NCBI GenBank assembly: GCA_030427485.1 | Contig: JAUICG010000030.1 | Span: 1 to 55,214, forward strand | Source of the DNA: Gammaproteobacteria bacterium | GTDB lineage: Bacteria; Pseudomonadota; Gammaproteobacteria; Pseudomonadales; Halieaceae | DNA length: 55,214 bases | Direction: 5' to 3' | Part shown: piece by piece, positions 1-8,959 of the stretch | Layout of the letters: every line of letters starts with the position of its first letter | Position numbering within the stretch: position 1 is the stretch's first letter | Notes under the pieces: generated by a model | Database searches by the model: none | The model's input: the letters and a program-made list of their open reading frames with translations, nothing else | Told to the model about the DNA's origin: nothing | Program-made: the position numbers and the translations under genes

Positions 1-1
1 C

Positions 2-64
2 AAGTTCGGCCGCAATCTCGGCGGCGTGATGATGGGCGGCCAGAACCAGGATTTCTTCCTGTAG
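2..64 (+). CDS. 3' end of an unidentified gene (partial)
   Basis: An open frame runs from the window edge to TAG at 62-64 and gives a 20-residue C-terminus ending GGQNQDFFL. The stop lies 42 nt before the Rieske oxygenase start on the same strand, so the two may be co-transcribed. Too little is present to assign a family. Confidence 0.5.
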   Translation, partial: KFGRNLGGVMMGGQNQDFFL

Positions 65-106
65 TTGCAAGTATTCGAGACAGTTGCTGACAATGGAGAA
101 CGAGTA

Positions 107-1210
107 ATGACTGCGATAGAAACGACAAAGGCAACAAAACGGGAGCCCTATGTGATCAGGGCTGACAAACGCCCGGAGCGCTATGCCCGCGGCTGGTATG
201 TGATCGGTGATGCAGGTAGCGTCAGTCACAAACCGCGCGAGTTAAAGGTCTTCGGTACCAAGTTGGTGGCCTACCGCGGCAAGCAGGACAATGAAGTCCA
301 TGTGCTGGATGCCTACTGCCCGCACATGGGAGGGGACTTGTGCGGCGGCGAGGTGAAGGGCAACTCCGTGATCTGCCCATTCCACAAGTGGAGTTGGGGA
401 AGCGATGGCGTCTGCGATGATATTCCCTACGCGTCAAAAATTCCGGATAAGGCGGTCATCAGGTCCTGGCCGACCCTGGAAAAGAACGGGCTGGTGTTTG
501 TCTGGCAGGACCCTGAAGGCAACCAGCCCATTCCGGAGCAGGAACCCGAGCGGCAGGAGGACTGTTACAGCGGTGAATGGACCGACTGGCAGATGGCCGC
601 GATTCCGATCAAGTCCCTGGGGCGTGAACTGGTGGACAACATGGCCGATATGGCGCATTTCGGCCCTATCCATTACTCCTCGGTGAAGTCTTTCAGGAAT
701 ACGATGGACGGGCACAAATTCGTACAGTACATGGTCGGAGGACACCAGATCCTCACCGAGGGCGACGGGGGGCTCATCACCAGCGTGGCCACCTATGAAG
801 GCCCCGCCTATATGACCACCACGATGACCGGCCTGATGGACGGCCACCCGATGACCACGCACCTGCTGGTGAGTCACATCCCTGTCGACATGGAAAATTT
901 CATCATCAACTTCGGTGTGATGATGAAAAAGGATCCCGGTATATCGGAGGCGGGCAACAAGTCGATGGTGGAGGAGTACACCGAGAGGAACATCGAGTCT
1001 TTCCACCAGGATGTCGCCATCTGGAATAACAAGTGCATCATAGACAATCCGCTCATGTGCGACGGTGACGGTCCGGTACACCTGGTGCGCAAGTGGTACA
1101 GCCAGTTTATGACCGATGTCGCCGACATCCGGGAAGACCAGGTCAGGAAGCGCGAACATGTGACAATGGAAGGACCCACCGTGGCGGAAGTGATCGCCGC
1201 GATGGGTTGA
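107..1210 (+). CDS. Rieske [2Fe-2S] oxygenase alpha subunit, KshA-like
   Basis: Terminal oxygenase of the ring-hydroxylating class, most like 3-ketosteroid 9-alpha-hydroxylase KshA, which with a separate reductase hydroxylates steroid rings. The Rieske centre is C71-x-H73 ... C90-x2-H93 (CPHMGGDL and CPFHKW). A downstream DNMADMAHFGPIH segment fits the mononuclear Fe(II) site. I chose ATG 107 because GGAG lies at 95-98; an upstream in-frame TTG at 65 has no such site. The length of 367 residues suits KshA. No reductase gene is visible in the window. The exact substrate (steroid or other polycyclic) is inference. Confidence 0.85.
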   Translation: MTAIETTKATKREPYVIRADKRPERYARGWYVIGDAGSVSHKPRELKVFGTKLVAYRGKQDNEVHVLDAYCPHMGGDLCGGEVKGNSVICPFHKWSWGSDGVCDDIPYASKIPDKAVIRSWPTLEKNGLVFVWQDPEGNQPIPEQEPERQEDCYSGEWTDWQMAAIPIKSLGRELVDNMADMAHFGPIHYSSVKSFRNTMDGHKFVQYMVGGHQILTEGDGGLITSVATYEGPAYMTTTMTGLMDGHPMTTHLLVSHIPVDMENFIINFGVMMKKDPGISEAGNKSMVEEYTERNIESFHQDVAIWNNKCIIDNPLMCDGDGPVHLVRKWYSQFMTDVADIREDQVRKREHVTMEGPTVAEVIAAMG

Positions 1211-1223
1211 TACTGTCGCTGAT

Positions 1224-1829
1224 TCAGTCGCGGGTAAGCAGGTAGGTGATCGCCTCGCTGAGAGCGTCGCACTCCAGCTGGATGGCCTTTTTTGTTTTCG
1301 CGCTGCGCGGGTTGATTTCGTCGACCATCCCGCGCAGCGCTGCAAACAGCAGGTGACGTGCGATATCACTCTGCTGTGGCTCCTGTAGCGAGTCCTCAAA
1401 CAGCTCGTGCCAGAGTTGCGAGGTTTTCCTGGCCCAGCGCGCCAGCTGCTTTTGCCCGTTGATGCTGGATGTTTCGTCCTTGCCCGCATTGCGCAGAATT
1501 GCAATGCTCACCCGATACTCCTTTTTGCTCACCAGTTTCCAGATGACATCTATCAGCTGCCGCACCCGCGGTTGCAGCGCGCCGCCTTCGAGTCGGGTGC
1601 CCTCCAGGGTCTTGCTGAAGTCGTCAAAGATGTAATCGATAACCGCCTGCAGCAGTCCGTCCTTGTCACCAAAATGGTATTGCAGTACGCCCCAGCTGAC
1701 CCCGGCCTGGGCGGCTATGCGGTTGGTGTGGGCCGCGTTGAAGCCGTCGCGGTAGATACAGTCGATCGCTGCCCGGATGACCTTCTCACGGGTGGCTTCG
1801 CGCTTGCTGGCCTTCGGATACCTTGTCAT
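1224..1829 (-). CDS. TetR/AcrR family transcriptional regulator
   Basis: The N-terminal helix-turn-helix (NRIAAQAGVSWGVLQYHFGD, about residues 33-52) is typical of TetR repressors and ends with the common YHFGDKDGL stretch. The remaining ~140 residues would form the ligand-binding helical domain. ATG 1829 gives a normal 201-residue protein; a longer in-frame start at 1895 adds a non-conserved tail and would run into the AT-rich presumed promoter. The gene converges on the Rieske oxygenase with a 13-nt gap and is divergent from the zinc lipoprotein at 1959. The effector is unknown. Confidence 0.88.
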   Translation of the reverse strand: MTRYPKASKREATREKVIRAAIDCIYRDGFNAAHTNRIAAQAGVSWGVLQYHFGDKDGLLQAVIDYIFDDFSKTLEGTRLEGGALQPRVRQLIDVIWKLVSKKEYRVSIAILRNAGKDETSSINGQKQLARWARKTSQLWHELFEDSLQEPQQSDIARHLLFAALRGMVDEINPRSAKTKKAIQLECDALSEAITYLLTRD

Positions 1830-1866
1830 TATGCGTCCGCAAGAGTGAATGAGTGTCGGGAGTTGA

Positions 1867-1879
1867 ACTATAAAATAGT
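1867..1879. promoter_or_regulatory. Candidate TetR operator/promoter palindrome
   Basis: An actat-aaa-atagt inverted repeat lies 38 nt upstream of the tetR start, in an AT-rich stretch between two divergent genes. The decamer aactataaaa occurs twice (1866-1875 and 1883-1892), 17 bp apart. Similar half-sites in opposite order recur upstream of the TonB receptor (6362-6377). Operator function is inferred. Confidence 0.35.
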
Positions 1880-1958
1880 GGTAACTATAAAACAATGGCT
1901 ATATGGTAGCCGCTCGCGCATTATACTGCCTGCAAGTGCGAGCGACAGGTCAGTGAGC

Positions 1959-3038
1959 ATGATTACCCGGTATCTCCTTGTTCCGATTCTGGCGCTGCTG
2001 TCCGCCTGCAATGAGATGCAGTATTACGTCCAGTCCGCACGGGGACACCTGCATGTACTGAACCAGGCGCAGGACATCGGGCAGTTGCTCGCCGATGACA
2101 CACTGGATGCAGGCGTGCGAGCCAAGCTGGAACTGGTATTGCGGGCGCGTGCGTTTGCCGGTGCGCAGCTCGCCCTGTCATTCAATGACAGTTATACCCG
2201 ATATGTCGATCTCAATCGCGCCTACGTGGTACAAAACCTGTACGCCGCGGAAGAATTCTCAACGCAGCTTCACGCCTGGTGTTATCCGGTTATCGGCTGC
2301 GCCAACTATCGTGGGTACTTCGATGCGGCGATGCTGCAACGCTATCGCGCGGAGCTGGTCCATCAGGGTTACGATACCTATGTCGCCCCGGTTACCGCGT
2401 ATTCCACATTGGGGTGGTTCGATGACCCTGTCCTGAATACCTTTATCGCCCTGCCGGACTACCGGCTTGTCGGCCTGGTTTTTCACGAACTGGCGCACCA
2501 GCAATCGTATGTCGAGGGCGATACCGCTTTCAACGAATCGTTTGCGACGGCGGTTGAACAAGCGGGCCTGGAGGCATTTTACGCAACTGGTAACGATGCG
2601 AATCAATGGGTCGCTTACCGGCGCTATCGGGAACGGGTAGATGCGGTCCTGCGTTTGGCGGCACAGGGAAGGGATGAGTTGGACAGCCTCTATCGGCAGC
2701 CGCTCCCGGCCGAGGAGATGCGGCGGCACAAGGAACGGGTGCTTGAGCGACTTGATCGTCGCTACAGGGCGCTGCTGAAGCGCCCGGCAGCTCACCCTGA
2801 TCATCTGTCCGCCGACGTGTTCAACAATGCGCGGCTGGGTGCGATGGCGGCCTACAACCAGTACGTGCCGGCATTCCTGGAATTGCTGCGCAGTCACGAC
2901 CATGATTTCCCGCGCTTCTATGCGCACGTTGCCGCATTGGGTAAATTGGCTGCCGATGAACGCGAGCAGTGCCTGCAGTTGTGGGCTGAAAAAGCGCACG
3001 TCGCAGACACGCAGATGCCCGCAAGCTGTCGCGCCTAG
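1959..3038 (+). CDS. Putative zinc aminopeptidase lipoprotein (HExxH, PF10023-like)
   Basis: 359 residues starting with a lipoprotein signal (MITRYLLVPILALLSAC; lipobox LLSAC, Cys17). The zinc motif HELAH lies at about residues 176-180, followed by NESFATAVEQ whose Glu could be the third zinc ligand. This arrangement matches the predicted aminopeptidase family PF10023 of Gram-negative bacteria. The protein is expected to be anchored in the outer membrane or periplasm. The upstream extension of the frame (from 1407) runs across the opposing tetR gene and is discarded. It is divergent from tetR. No substrate can be read from context. Confidence 0.75.
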   Translation: MITRYLLVPILALLSACNEMQYYVQSARGHLHVLNQAQDIGQLLADDTLDAGVRAKLELVLRARAFAGAQLALSFNDSYTRYVDLNRAYVVQNLYAAEEFSTQLHAWCYPVIGCANYRGYFDAAMLQRYRAELVHQGYDTYVAPVTAYSTLGWFDDPVLNTFIALPDYRLVGLVFHELAHQQSYVEGDTAFNESFATAVEQAGLEAFYATGNDANQWVAYRRYRERVDAVLRLAAQGRDELDSLYRQPLPAEEMRRHKERVLERLDRRYRALLKRPAAHPDHLSADVFNNARLGAMAAYNQYVPAFLELLRSHDHDFPRFYAHVAALGKLAADEREQCLQLWAEKAHVADTQMPASCRA

Positions 3039-3192
3039 CTCTCATATGGCGTGTTCCACCCGGATCGGGTCACCGCTCAGGACTGCCGACCGAATTCACA
3101 CAGCACCACCAGCCGGTGTTTCTTCGCCTTGCTATGCCTATTTGTGGCGCTTATACTTTTTCAACGCTCTCCGAAAACGGGACGACAGAACC

Positions 3193-4149
3193 ATGAAATT
3201 GTTAAAAGTAGTTTTTCTGGTTGTGGTTTCAGCCATTCTCGTTGCCTGCGACGGCGACAACAACAACAATAATAATGGTGGCACCTCCGATACTGGCAGC
3301 AGCAGTAGCGGAAGTAGCAGCAGTGGAAGCAGTAGCAGCAGCGGAAGCAGTAGCAGCAGCGGAAGCAGTAGCAGCAGCGGAAGCAGTAGCAGCAGCGGAA
3401 GTAGCAGCAGCAGTAGCAGTGGTAGCAGTAGTAGTAGCGGAAGCAGCAGTAGCAGCAGCGGCAGCAGTAGTAGCAGCAGTGGAGGGCCGGTTGATACCCC
3501 TCCTGAGCTGACAGCCGCAGACCGGGAGAGCGTGGCGCCGTGTCCGAACCAGTCGATTCTCACGGATGCCACCGAGCTCGAAGCACTCAAGGCAGCATTG
3601 CGGACGGGCGCCGTCGCTTTTCTCGACGTCCCCTTCAGCAGTAGTGATCCAGATAATTTCAAGAAGAAATGCGGCCTGGAAGGGTTCTGGGATCCGGCCA
3701 ACAATACCAAGGAGGTTACCCCGGCCAATGTGGGGATTACGAGCATCAGCATTTCTCAGTTGTTGACCAACGGAAATGCCGGTATCTGTAGTGCAGGCGC
3801 TTTGCCCACCAATAGCATTTCAGGTTTCCCGGTAGCGGGTACCTATCGCACCGAAATCAAGGCAGCCAGTGGCCCGACAACCTGGCATCTTCGCCTGCGC
3901 AGCGCGGTGAGCGGTTCATCCGCAGGCAATGAATTTGCTGCGGAGTCGATTTCCGTGCCCGCGGATATTGAGAACACCCTGGAATATAAAGTCGATGGTG
4001 TGGTGACGCCCCACGATGATGTGTTCGAGGCCATCGTGAATGCGCTCGCTGCCAGTGCCGATGCCATATTGCTTGAAGTGAGCAAGACAGCCGGTGGGCC
4101 GGTGGTTTTCACTATTTCGATTGAACTCATTTGCGTTGCAAAGAGCTGA
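3193..4149 (+). CDS. Lipoprotein with poly-Ser/Gly linker, C-terminal domain unknown
   Basis: 318 residues. The signal peptide ends in a lipobox (ILVAC) with Cys19, then a short Asp/Asn-rich run and about 65 residues of almost only Ser and Gly (about residues 35-97). Such linkers are common in Cellvibrionales surface and carbohydrate-active proteins, where they tether a folded domain. The C-terminal ~220 residues contain several Cys and have no fold I recognise. ATG 3193 is the only start that yields a signal peptide. Its 3' end overlaps the convergent MMPL gene by 23 bp. Confidence 0.72.
   Translation: MKLLKVVFLVVVSAILVACDGDNNNNNNGGTSDTGSSSSGSSSSGSSSSSGSSSSSGSSSSSGSSSSSGSSSSSSSGSSSSSGSSSSSSGSSSSSSGGPVDTPPELTAADRESVAPCPNQSILTDATELEALKAALRTGAVAFLDVPFSSSDPDNFKKKCGLEGFWDPANNTKEVTPANVGITSISISQLLTNGNAGICSAGALPTNSISGFPVAGTYRTEIKAASGPTTWHLRLRSAVSGSSAGNEFAAESISVPADIENTLEYKVDGVVTPHDDVFEAIVNALAASADAILLEVSKTAGGPVVFTISIELICVAKS
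3295..3482 (+). repeat. AGC/AGT-rich low-complexity repeat coding the poly-Ser linker
   Basis: Imperfect trinucleotide and 15-nt units (variants of agcagcggaagcagt) run through the lipoprotein gene. Such tracts can expand or contract by slippage. Codons alternate between AGC, AGT and GGA/GGC/GGT, so selection on the Ser/Gly sequence is likely as well as slippage. Confidence 0.85.
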
Positions 4150-6211
4150 GCGCGGGCAGCAGCGTCAGGTTGCACAACAGGGCGAGCAGCAGCCCCAGCG
4201 GAATAAGAATTCCCAGGTACTGGTTGGTTTGAATACCGGAGAACAGTAAGGTGGCCACCGCGCCGGACAGGACCAGCGTGGTCGCAAGCAGTGCAGGCCC
4301 CGCCAGTATCGCATTGCGGCGAAAATAGCGATCGTCAAAGCGACCGTTTGCTCGCGGCGACCACAGGATGTGGATCGTATCGTCGTTCATCAGTCCCAGC
4401 AACAGCGCCGGCATCGGCAGCATGGCTATCGACCACGGGATGTTGAACAAGGCCATGCAGCCGGCGATGATGGCGCCAGGTACCAGGCTGCCACAGAGGG
4501 CTATCGCGGCCGTGATTGTCCCGCGGGTCAGCCATAGCATGGCTGCGCCAATAACCACTAGCGACAGGAGACTGCTTGACAGCAGGCTCGCTATGCCTCT
4601 TTTCTCGGTCAGGTGATGGAAATAGCCTGAGCCAAAGAGCGCCATTGTGTGATGGCTCAGCATGGTGTCATCAAAGTGCGCCAGCCAGTCCATGATCTCC
4701 TCTTTTCGCCGGTAGGATGTCGGGGCCAGGTGAAGTTGTAAGCGCACGGCGTGGTGCTCAGTATTCACCCAGTTCTGCAGACCGTTGACTGTCGCGGTAT
4801 CCGCCTCTTCCGTGGTGCTGTGTGTTGCCTGCCAGCGCTCGTATTCCTGTTTCAGGTACTGCTCGTCCATAATCCCGATGGGCAGGACCAGCCGCGTTTC
4901 GTCAATCGTAGTCAGGTAATTGTTGGTCAGGAGCGCGGCGGACGCCAGACTCTCCTCGCGTTCACCGTGCAAGTCGCTGCTCTGGACTATGACATCGATC
5001 GTGTTGAGATCGCTGCCCGTCAAAACCTGCAGTTCATCGATATCCCTGGCGATAGGTTGCTCCGGGGTAAACACCTGTGGAAACGACGTCGCCACCGTAA
5101 TGTGTGGGGCCGAGAATATCGAGCACAGCGCCAGCGCGGCCCAGGCCGCTGCCGTGATTGACTTGTGCCGCTGGGCCAGTTGAGTCATCCTGAGGGCCAG
5201 CCTCCCCGGCCATCGCGGCATAACGCTGCTGTGCGCCTGCAGCGACAACAGGCGTTCTCCCAGTGTAAAGGTCAGAGCGAACGCCACAATCGCGCCGACA
5301 GCGCCCCAGATTCCGAAACTGACAATTAGAGGCGAGGTATCCAGCAGCGTCAGTGTCAGGAAGCATCCCGCGGTGGTGGCCGTCGTCAGCAGGCAGGGCA
5401 GGAATAACTCTCTGCTCGCCGCCCGGGAAGGATGTGGATGGCGCTGCTTCGTTTTGATTGCCGTTCGGCTGTAGAGGTGAAACGCATCCAGTGTTGCAAT
5501 CGCCCAGATCACCGGTACCACCAGGACAAGCAGTGCGTTGATTTGTGTGCTGAACACCAGCAGCAGGATCAGGCAGATACAGGTCGTCAGCGACGTGAGT
5601 AACAGGGACAGCGCGAGGGCCGCCCAGGAGTGAAAAAGCAGCAGTGTAACGACAAGCGTGACCAGCACAAGCAGCGGCAGTACCCGTTGCGCGTCGGAAT
5701 AACCGATGCGCCACGAAGCCTCCCGGATTTGCGGTAAACCGGCCACCAGTGAAGACTCACCGGGTGCCAGCTGGGTATCGAGCGTCTGCCGGATCTCTTC
5801 CGACAGGCGCTTTGCGGCCGCAAGTTGTCGCGAATCAGCGGCTATCATCAAAACGATCAGTCCGGTAGTGGCGTCCGGGGAGAACAACTGCCCGCCGTCG
5901 GTACCAAACTTGCCGATGGATGCCGCTGACAGGCTATTGGTTACCGCGGGGAGTGCCAGCAGGGAGGCCTCAATCCGTGCGATTCTGGCAGTGGTAAGCG
6001 GTGTCCGTGACCGAATCGCTATTGAAACGGGTTCGGACTCGACCTCGAACAACGCCCGGTACCGGTCGATCAGGGCGATATCCCGCTCGGGCAACATTTG
6101 TTCCAGCGTGGATGACTGGTTTACCGAAATATTCTCCAGCAGCACGGCGATGCAGGCGATGAAGAAGAGGCAAAGCGCGGTAATGCCGATAGTGATTTTA
6201 CTGTTTGTCAT
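4127..6211 (-). CDS. MMPL/RND-superfamily membrane transporter
   Basis: About 694 residues with the duplicated RND layout. There is an N-terminal TM helix (about 6-26), a large periplasmic loop, a block of TM helices around residues 195-375, a second loop, and a final TM block from about 540 to the end. This matches MMPL-type proteins that move lipids, hopanoids or sterol-like molecules. Residues such as NDDTIHILW in the second TM block resemble the charged relay seen in this superfamily. ATG 6211 is preferred over 6295, which adds a hydrophilic tail. It is a single gene with no adaptor or outer-membrane partner next to it. The cargo is unknown. Confidence 0.8.
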   Translation of the reverse strand: MTNSKITIGITALCLFFIACIAVLLENISVNQSSTLEQMLPERDIALIDRYRALFEVESEPVSIAIRSRTPLTTARIARIEASLLALPAVTNSLSAASIGKFGTDGGQLFSPDATTGLIVLMIAADSRQLAAAKRLSEEIRQTLDTQLAPGESSLVAGLPQIREASWRIGYSDAQRVLPLLVLVTLVVTLLLFHSWAALALSLLLTSLTTCICLILLLVFSTQINALLVLVVPVIWAIATLDAFHLYSRTAIKTKQRHPHPSRAASRELFLPCLLTTATTAGCFLTLTLLDTSPLIVSFGIWGAVGAIVAFALTFTLGERLLSLQAHSSVMPRWPGRLALRMTQLAQRHKSITAAAWAALALCSIFSAPHITVATSFPQVFTPEQPIARDIDELQVLTGSDLNTIDVIVQSSDLHGEREESLASAALLTNNYLTTIDETRLVLPIGIMDEQYLKQEYERWQATHSTTEEADTATVNGLQNWVNTEHHAVRLQLHLAPTSYRRKEEIMDWLAHFDDTMLSHHTMALFGSGYFHHLTEKRGIASLLSSSLLSLVVIGAAMLWLTRGTITAAIALCGSLVPGAIIAGCMALFNIPWSIAMLPMPALLLGLMNDDTIHILWSPRANGRFDDRYFRRNAILAGPALLATTLVLSGAVATLLFSGIQTNQYLGILIPLGLLLALLCNLTLLPALSSLQRK

Positions 6212-6361
6212 CTGTATCCGGCAGTTGTCGTCACTGCGTGCAAATTCCCATGCCCTGGGCGCCTCACCCGTCAGTTCGTTAGTGTAATACAGCAATCATC
6301 CCGATACCGGAAAAGCCGCGGCAGCGCGTTTTCACCAGTGTGCTGGTCAGTCCGCCGTGTT

Positions 6362-6377
6362 TATAGTTGAGACTATA
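6362..6377. promoter_or_regulatory. Palindrome upstream of TonB-dependent receptor
   Basis: tatagt-tgag-actata, 105 nt before the receptor ATG, between divergent genes. It uses the same actat/atagt half-sites as the site upstream of tetR. It could be an operator or part of a -10 region. Confidence 0.3.
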
Positions 6378-6482
6378 TGACAGATCGGCTATTGTGGCCC
6401 GAGTGACAGGGCCTCGACAATCATTGTGCGTGCCGCCGTCGAACAAAAAGAATAGCAATAGCCGTACGGACAGGTTCTGCAT

Positions 6483-8786
6483 ATGAGACAAGGTCTTCTC
6501 CGCGCCAAAGCGCTTGCGACAGCGCTCACTCTGCTCAGCGTGCCGGCGGGTTCATGGGCGGCACCAGTGTTGGAGGAGGTCTTCGTTACCGCCGAGAAAC
6601 GCGTCGAGTCTATACAGGATGTGCCCATATCCATTGTCGCCTTCAACCAGGAGGCACTGGAGAATCTGGGCATCTCCGATATAAAGGACCTGGCTGCCCA
6701 GGTGCCCAATGTACAGATTGGCGAGTTCACCGGTTCGGCGACAACCGTGCGTTTGTTCATTCGCGGCGTTGGCCAGGGCGACGTCCAGATCACGCAGGAT
6801 CCCTCCGTCGCCCTCTATATGGACGGCGTGTACATTGGCTCGTCCGTCGGCACCGCGTTCGAGACCGCCGACCTGCAGCGTATCGAGGTGTTGCGCGGCC
6901 CCCAGGGCACGCTCTACGGACGGAACGCCACCGGGGGCGCGATCAATATCATCACCCGTGAGGCCGATCCGGGCGGCCTGCGAATCAAGCAGAGTTTCAA
7001 CGTGGGTAACCTGGACCTGTTCCGTTCGACCAGCCTGGTCAACGTGCCGCTGAAGGAAGATATAGCCGCGGTGAAACTGGCCTACACCACCTACAACCGG
7101 GACGCCTGGGTGGATAATCTCGGCAATGGCGAGGACTTTGGCGCAGAAGACCGGGAGACGTTCACCGGTGACTTCCACTGGAACATCGGCGACGCGCAGG
7201 AGGCGAACTACCAGTACGGGCAAAGTGCCATCAAGGACACCTCGCGCCTGTCGCAGGCCCTGGGCTTCGACCCCCTGGGCGGCCCCGGCGCCGCCCTGGT
7301 TGTGTTCCAGAATCCGGCGGTGAATGAAAACGGCGTACCGGTGGAAGCGACGGGGGATAGACTGAAACGGGCGACCGCCTTCGACAGGCAGCAGACAGGT
7401 GATGTACAAATTCATGCCCATACACTGAACTACGCCTGGGAGGTCGCTGACGCGCTGACGTTCAAATCCATAACCGGGTACCGGGACGTCAATGCCTTTA
7501 CCCAGAATTCCCAGGTGCCCACTGCTTCCCTGGCGGGGAGTTACTCCATCACCAACGGCCTGCAGGATACCTCGTTTAACCAGTTTACCCAGGAATTCCA
7601 GTTGCTCGGGGATAGCGATACGCTCAACTGGGTGGGTGGGCTTTTCTACTACGAGGACGATGGCGAGGAAACCAATGACGGCAACAGCAATGGCTCCGAA
7701 GGGATTCCGCCTGGTCAGTTGGTCGACTTCACCTCGACCAAAAACAAGTCCCTGGCGGCCTTCGGGCAGGTGACCTGGACACCGCCGCAACTGGGCGAGA
7801 ACTGGCATTTTACGCTGGGCGCCCGTTACTCCGAAGACCAGCGCAAAGCGTACCGCGACAACAGCAGGGTATCGTACGGGTTTGGCGGCACCCCGAACGG
7901 TATTCCGGCTTTCCAGGCGAACTACGACCAGGATTTTAGCAAGTTCAATCCCGCGTTCACCGTCGACTACGACCTGAATGCTTTTGCCAATGTCTATGCC
8001 AAGGTGGTGACCGCCTACAAGGCGGGCGGTACCAGCCAGCGTTCCACCAACCTGCCGAATTTCCAGGAAGGGTTTGACCCGGAAGACCTCACTTCCTATG
8101 AAATCGGTTACAAGGGCGATCTCGCCCAGAGTCGCGTGCGCCTGAACGCCGCCTTCTTTTACATGGATTACAGTGATTACCAGCAGAGTGTCGCGACCGG
8201 CAGCAATCCCGGCGAACGGGACTTCGTCAATATCGACAGTGCGGACATCAAGGGGCTCGAACTCGATCTCACCGTGGCCGTCACGGACCAGTTGACCGGC
8301 ACCTTCAGCTACGGCTACCTGAATTCCGGTTTTGGTCCCGACACCATCACTTACCTCGGTCTCGATGCCAGCGCCCCCGGCGGCCTGTCAGAGCGAAGCG
8401 AGAAGTTGACCGACGACCTGGCGCTGGCCCCGAAGCACAGCGCGACGGCTGCCCTGGACTACACCCGCAGCCTGGGAGTCGGCGTATTCACCGCCAATAT
8501 CAATGCCCAGTACCAGAGCAAGATCAATTCGGGCGTCGGCGAGCCGACCGGCTACCTGGACAAACGCACGCTCCTGGGCGCGACCCTGTCTGTCTCCGAG
8601 ATCAAGCTCGGTACAGGCTACGGTGAACTCAAGGTGCTGCTGTGGGGCAAAAACCTGACGGACGAAGAGTACTTTATCGGCAACATTCGCCAGGCCGGCT
8701 TCGATCTCCTGGGGTTTACCGCCGGGGTCGGTACGTTCGGCGACCCGCGTACTTACGGCCTGACGCTGGAGTATGAGTTACTCTAG
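6483..8786 (+). CDS. TonB-dependent outer membrane receptor
   Basis: 767 residues. It has a signal peptide (cleavage near GSWA-AP, residue 26), a TonB-box-like segment (EEVFVTAEKR), then the plug domain (QDVPISIVAF; RIEVLRGPQGTLYGRNATGG) and a 22-strand-type barrel. This is the subfamily common in Sphingomonadales and Halieaceae that imports hydrophobic or plant-derived compounds as often as iron. The C-terminus is YELL rather than the usual aromatic residue. It stands alone and is divergent from the MMPL gene. The substrate is unknown; nearby oxygenases suggest an organic carbon source rather than a siderophore. Confidence 0.93.
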   Translation: MRQGLLRAKALATALTLLSVPAGSWAAPVLEEVFVTAEKRVESIQDVPISIVAFNQEALENLGISDIKDLAAQVPNVQIGEFTGSATTVRLFIRGVGQGDVQITQDPSVALYMDGVYIGSSVGTAFETADLQRIEVLRGPQGTLYGRNATGGAINIITREADPGGLRIKQSFNVGNLDLFRSTSLVNVPLKEDIAAVKLAYTTYNRDAWVDNLGNGEDFGAEDRETFTGDFHWNIGDAQEANYQYGQSAIKDTSRLSQALGFDPLGGPGAALVVFQNPAVNENGVPVEATGDRLKRATAFDRQQTGDVQIHAHTLNYAWEVADALTFKSITGYRDVNAFTQNSQVPTASLAGSYSITNGLQDTSFNQFTQEFQLLGDSDTLNWVGGLFYYEDDGEETNDGNSNGSEGIPPGQLVDFTSTKNKSLAAFGQVTWTPPQLGENWHFTLGARYSEDQRKAYRDNSRVSYGFGGTPNGIPAFQANYDQDFSKFNPAFTVDYDLNAFANVYAKVVTAYKAGGTSQRSTNLPNFQEGFDPEDLTSYEIGYKGDLAQSRVRLNAAFFYMDYSDYQQSVATGSNPGERDFVNIDSADIKGLELDLTVAVTDQLTGTFSYGYLNSGFGPDTITYLGLDASAPGGLSERSEKLTDDLALAPKHSATAALDYTRSLGVGVFTANINAQYQSKINSGVGEPTGYLDKRTLLGATLSVSEIKLGTGYGELKVLLWGKNLTDEEYFIGNIRQAGFDLLGFTAGVGTFGDPRTYGLTLEYELL

Positions 8787-8959
8787 TCAATACATCGATA
8801 AAACCGAATATTGGCTCACTTAGAATCGAATTGTCAGAATGATTCAAGCCCTTATCCTTTCCCGGATTTTTTACGGGGAAGCGCCATGTCCTACTTTTAC
8901 ACAGGCCGTTCAACACGGCATCTCTGCGAGCGCCGGCCATGCTCACGGTGCGCGTTGTG

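Noticed and set aside
3138..3752. Antisense poly-Leu frame
   Set aside because: It is the complement of the poly-Ser linker and has no independent support.
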